Shown here piece after piece: positions 1-8,897 of a stretch of DNA of 64,000 nucleotides. The position numbers and the translations under genes are program-made. The notes beneath the pieces are model-generated. The model was not told the origin of the DNA. It was given only the letters and a program-made list of their open reading frames with translations, and made no database searches. This DNA is from Porphyrobacter sp. GA68 (GTDB lineage: Bacteria > Pseudomonadota > Alphaproteobacteria > Sphingomonadales > Sphingomonadaceae), in assembly GCF_022605525.1 (NCBI RefSeq), contig NZ_JAKQYJ010000003.1, positions 1 to 64,000 on the forward strand. The letters are read 5' to 3'. Every line of letters begins with the position of its first letter. Within the stretch, counting starts at the first letter, position 1.

Positions 1-119
1 GGGATAGGCGGGCTGACGCCCGCCGATGCTGCCAGGCGGGTTGTGCAACCCCGCCCGCAAGGGCACGATGATAACCCCGGACTCTACTTATGACTGGAGG
101 AGAAAAGGGGGTCACGTCA
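1..119 (+). mobile_element. Right end of an IS3-family element (partial, runs off the window)
   Basis: Bases 1-119 are identical to bases 29320-29438, the 3' end of the complete IS3-family element described later. The stretch holds the last codons of orfB and the right inverted repeat ending in gggggtcacgtca. The rest of this copy lies to the left of the window. It has the same orientation as the complete copy, so the two flank positions 120-28224 like the arms of a composite transposon. It interrupts the minus-strand gene that follows. Confidence 0.9.
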
Positions 120-1930
120 CGCTCGGTGTACGCGGAGGGGTTCGAGCTCAGCCACTTTTTCATCGCGATCGAGTCGACGAACATCCTGCTGGCATCGAAA
201 TAGCTTTTCAGCTTGGCGACTTTAGCCCGCGTCTCGATGGCTTGGGCCTCGACGATATACTCTATCTTGTTCAGATGGCGACCGACAGAAGTCAAAATGT
301 CGCGTCGGGCATTCTCCGCCTCGACCGGCGACTTGACGAGCTGGTACATTTTCTGAAGCGTTACCTCATCAAGCGAGGAGAGAATGTAGTTCGCGACCTC
401 CGGGCTGGAGGGGGCCAGGCTGTCGATGAACCCCGGAATGCTCCCGCCAAACTTTGCGGTGATAAACTCGACCAGGGTTTCGCGGAAGTCAAAGTCGATG
501 TCTGGATCAGACGACTTGCTACGGTAAAGAGACAAAGCCAAAACCGCGATTAAGGCACGAGCCTCATCGGAGGCATTCAGGTGCATAGTCTTGAGCTCGC
601 GCTCAAGAAGCAAGGTCTCAAGCCGCATCGTATTATCGAAGATGCACTGCACATCCTCGCTCGACAAGAGACTGAGATTCATCGGATCCTGAATAAAACG
701 GAGGAACAAATATGTCCTATAAAAGGGGTCGAGCCCGACATCCCTGCTGCCGTGATCGACAAGCTCGAAGCAGCCATCGGACTTTTTAAGAACGTCTAGG
801 TTGTCGAACCCCTCCCCGGTCCAAGAAGTGATCTCAGGAAGAAGGGGCGCGACGAGACGGTATCCGACGACGAGGTCGATATCGTTTCTATAACGGCATA
901 GCGACGGAATCTCGAGAAAGGCAGCGCTTCGCTTCCATAACAATAGCGAGCGACCCTCCTCGGACGAAGGATCTTCACTAACAAAGGGCTCGGCGGTCGA
1001 TAACAGGTTCGGTGCCGATAGCGCCTCGACTTGGTGGTGGCAGGATAACAAAAGGTCGAGGATCTCGCTGTCGAGATGGTTCTCGAGCGCCGAATATACA
1101 GCAGGGAGGCGATCCTTAAGGTTGACGATGATCCACAAGGCCCGAACGGCATCGATAAGGCTCGAATAGACCGCGCGAAGCAAAAATGGTCCGCAGTCCT
1201 GCTCACTGATTGGAGTCGCAACTAATTCGTTGATACCGTAAAAACGGCGAAAGTCGCCGTCTACATGGTCGTTGAAGATGTTGACGCGCCGCCGTGCAAC
1301 CATGAAAACGGAGAGCGTAGTCTTGAGGTTCTCCAGTATCACATACTGGAGTGTCGGGTCATCCGGATGGCCGATCAGGCGGTTTATCGCAGTAAGTCTC
1401 TGCTTTTGCTCCTCGGCAAGTCCGAAGAATTCGCTAGCATAGACGATCTTATAAGCGAGATAGCCCGAGGCGCCCCATGTTTCGGCAGTCCTTTGCAGCG
1501 CAGACACCGCATCTGCAGAAGGGACTGCAGCCAGGCGACTCATTATGGCGATAGTCTCTATCGCGAGCATGGCCTGCTTCTTCCAGCTGTTGAGGAATCC
1601 GCAGGCATAGGCCGCCTCAAGCGGTCCCGAGTGTGCTTTCAGTCCGTGGACGGGCTCAATTTCGGACTGCAGCAACCTCATCACCTTTCGCTCGCGAAGG
1701 CCGCCTGGCGCTTCAAGCATGGCTGCAGCCGCGACCATGTCACTCTCGGTCTGGTTAGCGCGGATGCTGTCCACTTCGTTGCTCCCCAGTGCGCCGCGCC
1801 TCGCATCGGCAACCGCCCCGCGCACGGCATTGCGCCGACCGCTTGAGAAACGGTGGATCGCACCTGCCGCCACTAGGTTTATTGGACGAGCCACCTGCGG
1901 TGTTTTTGGCCGCTTCAAAGGACAAACCAC
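1..1930 (-). CDS. Large unknown protein, 3' end replaced by IS3 sequence
   Basis: A minus-strand frame stays open from about 1936 down to the window edge and shows natural protein composition throughout. I do not recognise a family. The product is mostly alpha-helical in appearance, with segments such as SSLIDAVRALWIIVNLKDRL, DPFYRTYLFLRFIQDP and KLKSYFDASRMFVDS, and no evident signal peptide or membrane spans. An in-frame stop lies at 1937-1939. Possible starts are GTG (1930), TTG (1918) or ATG (1738), and none has a convincing ribosome site. The native gene ends at 120: beyond that the frame reads backwards through the IS right end, so the C-terminus is lost and replaced by IS-encoded residues. 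It is probably inactive or altered. The neighbouring toxin-antitoxin and recombinase genes suggest an accessory or defence locus, but that is inference. Confidence 0.6.
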   Translation of the reverse strand, partial: MVCPLKRPKTPQVARPINLVAAGAIHRFSSGRRNAVRGAVADARRGALGSNEVDSIRANQTESDMVAAAAMLEAPGGLRERKVMRLLQSEIEPVHGLKAHSGPLEAAYACGFLNSWKKQAMLAIETIAIMSRLAAVPSADAVSALQRTAETWGASGYLAYKIVYASEFFGLAEEQKQRLTAINRLIGHPDDPTLQYVILENLKTTLSVFMVARRRVNIFNDHVDGDFRRFYGINELVATPISEQDCGPFLLRAVYSSLIDAVRALWIIVNLKDRLPAVYSALENHLDSEILDLLLSCHHQVEALSAPNLLSTAEPFVSEDPSSEEGRSLLLWKRSAAFLEIPSLCRYRNDIDLVVGYRLVAPLLPEITSWTGEGFDNLDVLKKSDGCFELVDHGSRDVGLDPFYRTYLFLRFIQDPMNLSLLSSEDVQCIFDNTMRLETLLLERELKTMHLNASDEARALIAVLALSLYRSKSSDPDIDFDFRETLVEFITAKFGGSIPGFIDSLAPSSPEVANYILSSLDEVTLQKMYQLVKSPVEAENARRDILTSVGRHLNKIEYIVEAQAIETRAKVAKLKSYFDASRMFVDSIAMKKWLSSNPSAYTERDVTPFSPPVISRVRGYHRALAGGVAQPAWQHRRASARLS

Positions 1931-2219
1931 CGGAAACTAGCTACGCTGCCTAAGCTCGATCTATGGGCGGTGCGATATGCAAAAGCTGGAGCTCGCCTCA
2001 CTCTTGCGTTCGCGCCGTCATGGTCGAAAACGCCCACCTTCTATCCCCTTGAGTATAAAGAAAAGCGCGTTGCCCGCCACGGGTTCGCTAGAATAGCCTG
2101 CATGCTAGGCAACGGCCTTTGCCGTCAAGGGAAAGCGGGCCGAACGTCGGCTTCTGGGTAGCGTGCGAGACTCTTCCATCGGCCAGTATTGGGGCGCAAA
2201 GCGGCCCAGCCCTTCCCCG

Positions 2220-2609
2220 CTACCGTGCCAGTTTGACCTTGACCCCGGCGGCCTCGGCAACGTCCATCCATGCGCGGTCGCAGGTCAGTGCCGGCAAGCC
2301 GAGATGATGAGCCAGCGCCAGACAACACCGGTCGCCTAGCGACAGTCCGTGTGCCGCCGTCATCGCGCGCAGGGCGCTGGCACGGTAGGCCAGCGCGGCA
2401 TCGAGGGGGACTATGGTGAGCGGCAGGTCGCGCAGGCCCGTTTCGACCTCGTCCGGCGGCATGCCGGCATGAACGAAGGTGCTCGCCACCTCGGCAAGAT
2501 TGACCGACGACATATGGGCGCCCACCAATTGGCGTTTGACCATGGTTCCGCCGGCCTCACCCTTGAGGAACGCCAGCAACGCCGAGGCATCAAGCACCAC
2601 TCCGCTCAC
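2220..2609 (-). CDS. vapC: VapC-type PIN-domain ribonuclease toxin
   Basis: A 129-residue PIN-domain protein of the usual VapC length. The acidic residues expected for the metal site are visible: D7 in VVLDASALL, E40 in NLAEVAS, D93 in LSLGDRCC and D111 in LTCDRAW. VapC toxins cleave RNA, often initiator tRNA, when their antitoxin is lost. The GTG start overlaps the antitoxin stop by four bases, which is the normal coupling for this class. The role on a plasmid would be post-segregational stabilisation. The family assignment is secure; the RNA target is unknown. Confidence 0.9.
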   Translation of the reverse strand: MSGVVLDASALLAFLKGEAGGTMVKRQLVGAHMSSVNLAEVASTFVHAGMPPDEVETGLRDLPLTIVPLDAALAYRASALRAMTAAHGLSLGDRCCLALAHHLGLPALTCDRAWMDVAEAAGVKVKLAR

Positions 2610-2848
2610 TCGCCGCTGTCCGCGCGCCGGTTCGCCAAGAAATCGTCAACCGAGGTTCCCGGCAGATCGGCATATGCGGCAAAGGCCGTACGCACCTTGT
2701 CGAGGGTCTGATCGAGTGTCCGCAGGGTCACTTCCGTGTCACCCCCCTCGATGATGAGCGTGCCACCTTTCTCGAGTCCCAGCTGACGCCGGATGGCGAT
2801 CGGCAGCACCATCCGCCCGTTTTCCATCACCTTTACTGCTATACCCAA
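2606..2848 (-). CDS. vapB: AbrB/MazE-type antitoxin of the VapBC pair
   Basis: An 80-residue protein with the swapped-hairpin AbrB DNA-binding signature near the N-terminus (MENGRMVLPIAIRRQLG, residues about 8-24), followed by a C-terminal tail that would wrap the toxin. The start is TTG, preceded by a GGAG ribosome site about nine bases upstream. It lies directly before the PIN-domain gene and overlaps it by four bases. Such antitoxins neutralise the toxin and repress their own promoter, so the unassigned bases to the right (2849-2930) probably hold the promoter and operator. Confidence 0.88.
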   Translation of the reverse strand: MGIAVKVMENGRMVLPIAIRRQLGLEKGGTLIIEGGDTEVTLRTLDQTLDKVRTAFAAYADLPGTSVDDFLANRRADSGE

Positions 2849-3127
2849 TCGATGCCACTCCTACCCGCTGCGTTTGTGCGACGTGGACGGTAACAGCGCT
2901 GTAAAAAGATGTCACCTGATTGTGGTCCTGTCATTTCGATCGTGCAGGGGCCCCGCCCTCAAACCGTAGGTGTTCTGTCCGCAAGGGGATCGCTCAACGG
3001 ACGCGAAGTTTGGCCCGATCGCCAATCAACAGATGTTGGCTTCCGTCCTCCGAAATCGGGGTCGACCAGTCCATCTCATTTAGGTAGTACGACTAGATTC
3101 TCATTGATGGGGCGCTAAGCGTTACAG

Positions 3128-3721
3128 ATGACCGGGACTTTGATCGGATACGCACGGTGTTCAACCGACAAGCAGGATTTGACGGCCCAGCGCCATGCTC
3201 TCGCCGAGCTCGGAGTGTCGGCCGACCGGATCTATACCGATCACGGCCTCACTGGCACTTCGCGCGATCGGCCAGGGCTTGCGCAGGCCCTCGCCGCCGT
3301 CCGCGCCGGCGATACCTTGGTCGCACCGAAACTCGACCGCCTGGCCCGATCAGTCCCCGATGCGCGCGCGATCGCTGAGGAGCTCGAGAAGCGCGGTGTT
3401 GCCCTCGCCCTTGGCCGACAGATCCACGATCCGAGCGATCCTATGGGCAAGATGTTCTTCAACATCCTCGCCACCTTCGCTGAATTTGAAGCTGACCTGA
3501 TCCGGATGCGGACGCGGGAAGGTATGAAGGTCGCCAAGGCGAAGGGAAAGCTGAAGGGCAAGCCCCCCAAGCTGACCGATCGCCAGCAGCGCCACCTGCA
3601 CCAGCTGCACGAGGGAGGCGAGCACTCGATCAGTGAGCTGAGCGAACTTTTCTCGGTGTCACGCCCGACCGTCTATCGGACCATCCAGCGCATGGCATCC
3701 AAACTCGCTTCCGGACAGTAG
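3128..3721 (+). CDS. Serine recombinase / resolvase of the Tn3-Hin group
   Basis: A 197-residue small serine recombinase. The N-terminal catalytic domain has the nucleophile S12 in YARCSTDKQDL, the LDRLARS helix and the FAEFEADLIRMRTREG motif. The C-terminal helix-turn-helix (ISELSELFSVSRPTVYRTI) binds the crossover site. Length and domain order match plasmid resolvases and invertases. It may resolve plasmid multimers or transposition cointegrates. The 280-bp gap upstream is the natural place for a res site, but I did not recognise the repeated subsites. Confidence 0.9.
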   Translation: MTGTLIGYARCSTDKQDLTAQRHALAELGVSADRIYTDHGLTGTSRDRPGLAQALAAVRAGDTLVAPKLDRLARSVPDARAIAEELEKRGVALALGRQIHDPSDPMGKMFFNILATFAEFEADLIRMRTREGMKVAKAKGKLKGKPPKLTDRQQRHLHQLHEGGEHSISELSELFSVSRPTVYRTIQRMASKLASGQ

Positions 3722-4013
3722 TGCATTCTAGCGGCTTGTCCGCACCCAGGGCACCGTCGTTCGATCGACTTTGATATCTCTCTGGTATGGCAGCTCGCAA
3801 AGGGTCAACGCTTCAGCGGCTGATCCGGCTGGGCGCTCCGCCTGATTGGTGGTTGCTCAGCATTGGCGCCTCGCCGATCAATCCTGAACGTCACGCGTCG
3901 GCAATGGGCATAGCCAAGCCGTAAGCCGCAATGTCCGCCTGCCACCCGAAGCAGACAGTCTGCTTCCGACCCCATTGCGGCCGTTTGACGGTAACCGCTA
4001 ACAACGCCTCAAG

Positions 4014-4538
4014 ATGAGCGGGAATTTCTTGATAGAGGATTTGCAGGTAAGGGACCTGCCGTCTGTCCTTGCGATCCAGTCCGAGGTTTATCCGGAATAC
4101 CTTGTCGAAAGTAGTGAAGTCTTCCTCAGCCGTCTCTCGCTGAAGAATTCCTGCTGTTTCGCAGCAAGGGAAGGCGAGCGACTTTTGGGCTACATCATAG
4201 CCTATGGCTGGCAGGCCGATGATCCCCCACCTCTGGGGACTGTGGCCGCGATAGAAAAGCAAAGCGATGTGCTGTTCATTCACGACCTTGCTGTCTCAGG
4301 CTCGGGGCGAGGAGGAGGTATCGGCAAGCAGCTGGTGGAGCGCGCGTTCGATTTTGCGCGCGACGATGGTTTTACAATCGCCCAACTGGTCGCCGTTAAG
4401 GGCGCGGCTCCATACTGGCGCGGCCTCGGTTTCGCGGAGGCACAAGTTGCAGGCAAACTTCGTGCGAAAGTCCTCGGATACGGCACAGATGCTAGATGGA
4501 TGACGCGCGTTATCCCGGCCAGTGACGTCGTTTGCTAG
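4014..4538 (+). CDS. GNAT-family N-acetyltransferase
   Basis: A 174-residue single-domain GNAT protein. It begins with the usual IEDLQVRDLPSVLAIQ beta-alpha segment. The acetyl-CoA pyrophosphate loop is visible as GSGRGGGIGKQLVERAF (residues about 96-112), and a late motif B region contains APYWRGLGF. The substrate cannot be told from sequence. It stands alone between noncoding stretches carrying fragments such as acagtctgct, so it may have been brought in as an accessory cassette. Any resistance role would be speculation. Confidence 0.85.
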   Translation: MSGNFLIEDLQVRDLPSVLAIQSEVYPEYLVESSEVFLSRLSLKNSCCFAAREGERLLGYIIAYGWQADDPPPLGTVAAIEKQSDVLFIHDLAVSGSGRGGGIGKQLVERAFDFARDDGFTIAQLVAVKGAAPYWRGLGFAEAQVAGKLRAKVLGYGTDARWMTRVIPASDVVC

Positions 4539-4965
4539 AGAAGGCAGGTCCGCTTCCCACCCCATGAGCGGGTATCCGGGGGTAGCTAGGATGAACGCCG
4601 AAATTGGCCGTTTCCGGACAGTCTGCTATCGAGCGCCGGACCTGGTCAAGCGGACGTTCGGCTTACGTTTAGAGTTTCGGACGCCGCGAGGCGTCGGAAA
4701 GTCGACGGTGCCCGAACCCGCGGGCCGCACGCGGTGCGCTATGGGGATTTCGACTTTGCACTGATCCCGACGGCTGCTGACGGTGCCGATAAGCGGAAGG
4801 GTCCGATAGCAGCCGGTCCGATTTTGCGATGACAAAGCAGCCGTAGGATGCCGGTTCGTCCGATTTTGGTGATGCGACTACTGCTTTTGGGCGGGTAATA
4901 TGCGGACGTCATCGCCGCCGGAAGCGTGGCTGCGGCGGGGTGGAACAGTGTCATGCCGAGCCGGG
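4539..4965. other. Intergenic stretch without a convincing gene
   Basis: About 430 bases between the GNAT gene and the IS91-family transposase gene. Short frames on both strands lack ribosome sites and family resemblance. The words acagtctgct and ggccgttt also occur upstream of the GNAT gene (about 3955-3990), which suggests related noncoding fragments. The part nearest 4965 probably belongs to the terminal region of the IS91-type element. Confidence 0.5.
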
Positions 4966-6159
4966 TCACGGCGCAGGTTGCCCGGATGGAGCGGCTGCGC
5001 TCGGCGGACCGCGTGGCGGATGGCAGCGCTGGAAGGTCTCGATGATGACCATGTGCCCGCCGCAGCAAGGGCATGCCGGACGCGGATCGGGCGGTTCGAT
5101 GGAGGGCTCGTCCGTCGCCGGCGGTGCGATCGCTAGCAGCTGACGGGCGCGTTCGAAATGGGCTTTGCGGGTGCTGGCGGCGAGCAGGCCGTAGTGGCGG
5201 ATGCGGTGGAAGCCACGAGGCAGGCAGTGCAGCAGGAAGCGGCGGATGAACTCGTCGGCGCCGAGCGTCATGATCTGCTGCCGGTCTGGGGCAGAGCGAC
5301 GATAATCCTTGTAGCGGAACGTTACGCCATCCTCGTCGAAGGAGATGAGCCGACTGTTCGAGATCGCGACCCGGTGGGTGTAGCGCGAGAGATAGGCGAG
5401 CACGGCCTCGGGCCCGGCGAACGGCGGCTTGGCATATACCACCCAGCGCTTCTTCCTCACCGGTGACAGATGGCGCAGCAACGCACGGCGGTCGGCCAAC
5501 TCCGCCAGCTTACCGAAGAAGGCGAGCTTGCCGGCATCGTGAAGCGCCAGCAGCCGGGTCAGGAACAGACGGCGGAACAAAGCGCCCAGCACGCGCACCG
5601 GCAGGAGGAAGGCCGGGCGGGACGATATCCATCGGTCCCCGTCCAGCGCGATACCGCCGCCCGGCACGATCATGTGGATGTGCGGATGATGGGTCATGGC
5701 CGAGCCCCAGGTGTGGAGCACGGCGGTGATGCCGATGCGCGCACCCAGATGCTTGGGATCGGCAGCGATGGTCAGCATGGTCTGCGAGGCGGTCTTGAAC
5801 AGCAGGTCGTAGAGCAGAGCCTTGTTGTGGAACGCGATGGCGGCGATCTCGGCGGGCAGCGTGAACACGAGGTGGAAATAGCCGACCGGCAGCAGGTCGG
5901 CCTCGCGCGCGGCGAGCCAGGTCCGCGCGGCGGCGCCCTGGCACTTGGGGCAGTGGCGGTTGCGGCAGGAGTTGTAGGCGATCCGCCAATGGCCGCAGTC
6001 GGTGCAGGCCTCGACGTGCCCGCCCAGCGCGGCGGTGCGACAGTGCTCGATCGCCGACATGACCTTGAGCTGATGCAGGCTCAGGTGCCCGGCATGGGCG
6101 GCCCGATAAGCAGGCCCGGCAGCACGGAAGACGTCGGCAACCTCGAGCGAGGTGCGCAC
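4966..6159 (-). CDS. IS91-family transposase (HUH/Y2 rolling-circle type)
   Basis: A 397-residue protein with the hallmarks of IS91 transposases: an N-terminal zinc-ribbon region (CTDCGHW, CRNRHCPKCQG, residues about 52-76), the HUH metal site (HHPHIHMIVPGGG) and the tyrosine region (AYLSRYTHRVAISNSRL). A second cysteine pair (CPCCGG) is near the C-terminus. These elements move by rolling circle and can mobilise adjacent DNA. No separate phage-type integrase gene accompanies it, as is seen in some relatives. The element ends could not be defined. The IS1380 element begins about 100 bp upstream of the start codon, so the IS91 copy may be truncated there. Confidence 0.9.
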   Translation of the reverse strand: MRTSLEVADVFRAAGPAYRAAHAGHLSLHQLKVMSAIEHCRTAALGGHVEACTDCGHWRIAYNSCRNRHCPKCQGAAARTWLAAREADLLPVGYFHLVFTLPAEIAAIAFHNKALLYDLLFKTASQTMLTIAADPKHLGARIGITAVLHTWGSAMTHHPHIHMIVPGGGIALDGDRWISSRPAFLLPVRVLGALFRRLFLTRLLALHDAGKLAFFGKLAELADRRALLRHLSPVRKKRWVVYAKPPFAGPEAVLAYLSRYTHRVAISNSRLISFDEDGVTFRYKDYRRSAPDRQQIMTLGADEFIRRFLLHCLPRGFHRIRHYGLLAASTRKAHFERARQLLAIAPPATDEPSIEPPDPRPACPCCGGHMVIIETFQRCHPPRGPPSAAAPSGQPAP

Positions 6160-6259
6160 CGGCTCTCAGCCGCTCGGCACCTCGTTATCCGGTGCCGCCA
6201 AGGCCAGTCGGTCGAGCGGGCTGACAACTGCCCGCATCGTCTTCGTTGCCACCTTGGTC

Positions 6260-7928
6260 CCACATTCTCCAAGTAAGTCGCTGATTTCGCTGTCGTAATC
6301 GTGATATTTCGCATATAAATCATGGCGTTAACGGCTGCGAGGGGCGCGTTTCATGGATCACCTGGAGGGTGCGGGCTTGGCGCGGGGAGATCGGGTTGAT
6401 TTCGACCGCCGTGTGCGTCTGGAGTTCCGTGGTGCGCAGATCAGTTCAGACGGTGGCCTGCTGGTGATGCGCGAGCTTGATGACGTGCTCGGCCTGTCCA
6501 ATCTGGCGTCGGAGGCGCTGCGAGACAGCCGCACCGGGAAGAACACGCTCCATCGGCTTGACGGATTGTTCCGGCAATCGGTGTTCGGACGACTGGCCGG
6601 ATACGAGGATGTGAACGATGCCGACCGCTTGGCCCTCGATCCCGTGATGCGTCAGGTCGTTGGCGGCAGGGCCGTCGAGGCGCAAGCTGCTTCGGCATCG
6701 CAGATGGGACGGTTCGAGACCGAGACGCTGGCTCTGGCCGCGAACCGGGCGGCGCTGGCCGATCTGAACGGCCAATGGATCGACCGGTTTCATGACCGCA
6801 ACGGGTTGAAATACATCGTGCTGGACATGGACAGCTCGGTCAGCCCCACCCACGGCGATCAGGAAGGTGCTGCCTGGAACGGGCATTTCGACTGCACCTG
6901 CTATCACCCCATCTTCTTGTTCAACCAGTTTGGCATGCTGGAGCGCTGCGCCCTGCGTAACGGCAATGTCCACAGCGCCGATGGCTGGCGGGATGTCCTT
7001 GATCCCGTCATTGCCCGATATGCTGGCCGCGACCTTGGTGGACGCTTCTTCCGGGCCGACGCTGCCTACGCGATCCCCGCGATCTATATGCGGCTGGAAG
7101 AAGCCAGGTTCTTCTACGCCATCCGTCTGCCCGCCAACGCCGTCTTGCGCGAGAAGATCGCGCATCGGCTGACACGGCCCGTGGGACGGCCTTCGCTGAC
7201 CAAGGTCAAACGGTTCTTCGAGGACTTCGAGTATCAGGCGGCGTCCTGGGACAAGCCGCGCCGCGTCATCGCCAAGATCGAATGGCATCCGGGCGAGCTG
7301 TTCCCCAAAGTCGGCTTCATCGTCACCAACCTGCCGATGGAGCCAGACTGGGTGGTGAGGTTCTACAACCAGCGCGGCACCGCAGAGCAGCACATCAAGG
7401 AAGGCAAATATGCCTTTCGCTGGACGCGGCTGTCATGCCGGAAGTTCCGGCACAACGAGGTGCGGCTGCAACTGCACGCGCTGGCCTACAACCTGGCAAC
7501 CTTCCTGCGCTGCATCGAACTGCCCGAGGCCATGGCGGACTGGTCGTTGACCAGCCTGCAACTCAAGCTGATCAAGATCGGCGCCCGCGTCGTCCGCCAC
7601 GCCCGCGCCATTACCTTCCAGTTGGCCGAGGTCGCCGTCACCGGCCCGATGGTGCGGGCCGTCCTTGCCGCCATCCGCCGTCTTCGAACGCCTCCGTCAT
7701 GCGCATGACCACGATCCATGCCCAAGCTGAACGAAAGCGGCAGGACAGGTCCGTCTGCCGCGCGGAAAAGCGGCTCTGCCGGGCCAGAATGCTGCGGGTT
7801 CGAGGCTTGATCCACCCGACTTCGGCCGTTTGCGCGACGACAGACACCGCTCGGGGCGAAAAACGCTTGCCCAGCGAGCAAAATCAGGCGATCTTGAAGT
7901 CAAGCGGCAGGCCACTTGGGGAATGTCG
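6260..7928 (+). mobile_element. IS1380-family insertion sequence
   Basis: The left end (acattctccaagt at about 6262) and the complement of the right end (acattccccaagt, about 7914-7926) form matching terminal inverted repeats around one transposase gene. The element is about 1.67 kb, normal for IS1380. I see no target duplication: the flanks tggtc and gctta differ. This suggests that a neighbouring insertion or rearrangement removed it. It sits directly against the IS5-family element that begins at 7934. The boundaries may be off by one or two bases. Confidence 0.75.
6353..7708 (+). CDS. IS1380-family transposase
   Basis: A 451-residue DDE transposase of the IS1380 family. Recognisable parts are the N-terminal GAQISSDGGLLVMRELD, the first catalytic Asp region IVLDMDSSVSPTHGDQEGA, the FFRADAAYAIPAIY block with the second Asp, and the late YNQRGTAEQHIKEGKYAF block that carries the catalytic Glu. 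Length is full and there is no frameshift, so the copy looks intact. It is the only gene within the terminal repeats of its element. Confidence 0.92.
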   Translation: MDHLEGAGLARGDRVDFDRRVRLEFRGAQISSDGGLLVMRELDDVLGLSNLASEALRDSRTGKNTLHRLDGLFRQSVFGRLAGYEDVNDADRLALDPVMRQVVGGRAVEAQAASASQMGRFETETLALAANRAALADLNGQWIDRFHDRNGLKYIVLDMDSSVSPTHGDQEGAAWNGHFDCTCYHPIFLFNQFGMLERCALRNGNVHSADGWRDVLDPVIARYAGRDLGGRFFRADAAYAIPAIYMRLEEARFFYAIRLPANAVLREKIAHRLTRPVGRPSLTKVKRFFEDFEYQAASWDKPRRVIAKIEWHPGELFPKVGFIVTNLPMEPDWVVRFYNQRGTAEQHIKEGKYAFRWTRLSCRKFRHNEVRLQLHALAYNLATFLRCIELPEAMADWSLTSLQLKLIKIGARVVRHARAITFQLAEVAVTGPMVRAVLAAIRRLRTPPSCA

Positions 7929-7933
7929 GCTTA

Positions 7934-8887
7934 GAGTCTGATTCAAAACCATCGCGCTGGATTTCATGCTCTTGCAATGCGGCGTGCGAAGAGCTGGATT
8001 GAGGCGATGAACAGCCAGGCGGTTGCCGAGGCGATAGTCTCCTCGAAGTCCTTGGCGAGGCGGCGGTTGCGACCGAGCCATGCAAAGGTCCGCTCAACAA
8101 CCCAGCGTCTGGGCAAGACCTCGAAGCCCTTGGCGTGGTCGGACCGCTTAATGATCTCGACCGTCCATTTCCCGATCTTGCGCAGCGCCTCGCGCAGCTT
8201 GTCGCCGGCATAGCCACCATCGGCGAAGATGTGCCTGAGCCAAGGATGGCGGCGGATGATCTCAGCGAGGACGAGCGGTGCGCCATCGCGATCCTGCACG
8301 TCAGCGGTGTGGACCACGGCATGAACCAGATTGCCATCGGTATCGGTCACGATGTGCCGCTTGCGGCCCTTGATCTTTTTGCCCGCATCGTAGCCCCGCG
8401 GTCCGCCGCTCTCGGTGGTCCTGACGCTCTGGCTATCGATAACCCCAGCGCTGGGAGAAGCTTCGCGCCCGACAGCTTCCCGGCCGATCAGCAGCAGGGC
8501 GTGATTGAGTGAAAGCCAAAGACCATTGTCGCGCCACAGGTAGAACCAGCGGCGCACCGTGGAAACAGGTGGAAAGCAGGGCGGCAGCATTCGCCAGGGC
8601 AGCCCGCCGCGCAGCAGATACAGGATCGCCTCGACGATACGCCGCAGTGGCCATTTGCGCGGACGCCCCACATGCGATGGTGATGGGAAAAACGGCTCCA
8701 GCACGGCCCATTCCGCATCGGTCAAATCGCTTGGCAAAGCCAGGTCGGCACGGGCATACTGAGCCCGAGTGGTGTCGGTCCACATCGTTGATTTCCCTTG
8801 GTTCGTTGCAAAACCGCTGAATCAACGACTTGGGCTCGCGTCAAGCTAACCCACTGGCACCACTCAACTTAATTTCGGATCAGGCTC
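7934..8887 (-). mobile_element. IS5-family insertion sequence
   Basis: The ends gagtctgattcaaaa (7934 onward) and, on the other strand, gagcctgatccgaaa (ending at 8887) form imperfect terminal inverted repeats typical of one IS5 subgroup. Element length is about 954 bp. The flanks ctta and caag do not match, so no target duplication is visible. On its right the element abuts an Rhs reading frame that lacks its N-terminal part, so this insertion (or a deletion next to it) probably truncated that gene. Confidence 0.8.
7964..8785 (-). CDS. IS5-family transposase
   Basis: A 273-residue single-frame transposase. It shows the N-terminal LPSDLTDAEWAVLEPFFP signature, the first catalytic Asp in SAGVIDSQSVRTTESGG, the second in HIFADGGYAGDKLR, and the C-terminal RWVVERTFAWLGRNRRLAKDFE block with the catalytic Glu. 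All three DDE residues are present and the length is complete, so it is likely functional. It is transcribed leftward inside the IS5 element. Confidence 0.93.
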   Translation of the reverse strand: MWTDTTRAQYARADLALPSDLTDAEWAVLEPFFPSPSHVGRPRKWPLRRIVEAILYLLRGGLPWRMLPPCFPPVSTVRRWFYLWRDNGLWLSLNHALLLIGREAVGREASPSAGVIDSQSVRTTESGGPRGYDAGKKIKGRKRHIVTDTDGNLVHAVVHTADVQDRDGAPLVLAEIIRRHPWLRHIFADGGYAGDKLREALRKIGKWTVEIIKRSDHAKGFEVLPRRWVVERTFAWLGRNRRLAKDFEETIASATAWLFIASIQLFARRIARA

Positions 8888-8897
8888 CAAGGGGCGG

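Noticed and set aside
26-553. Plus-strand 175-residue frame starting in the IS end
   Set aside because: It lies antisense to the large minus-strand gene, starts inside the IS remnant and has no family resemblance.
2849-3127. res site for the serine recombinase
   Set aside because: The position is right, but I could not identify three paired subsites, so no site is annotated.
3891-4283. 130-residue minus-strand frame over the GNAT gene
   Set aside because: The plus-strand frame has clear GNAT motifs; this frame is its shadow plus noncoding flank.
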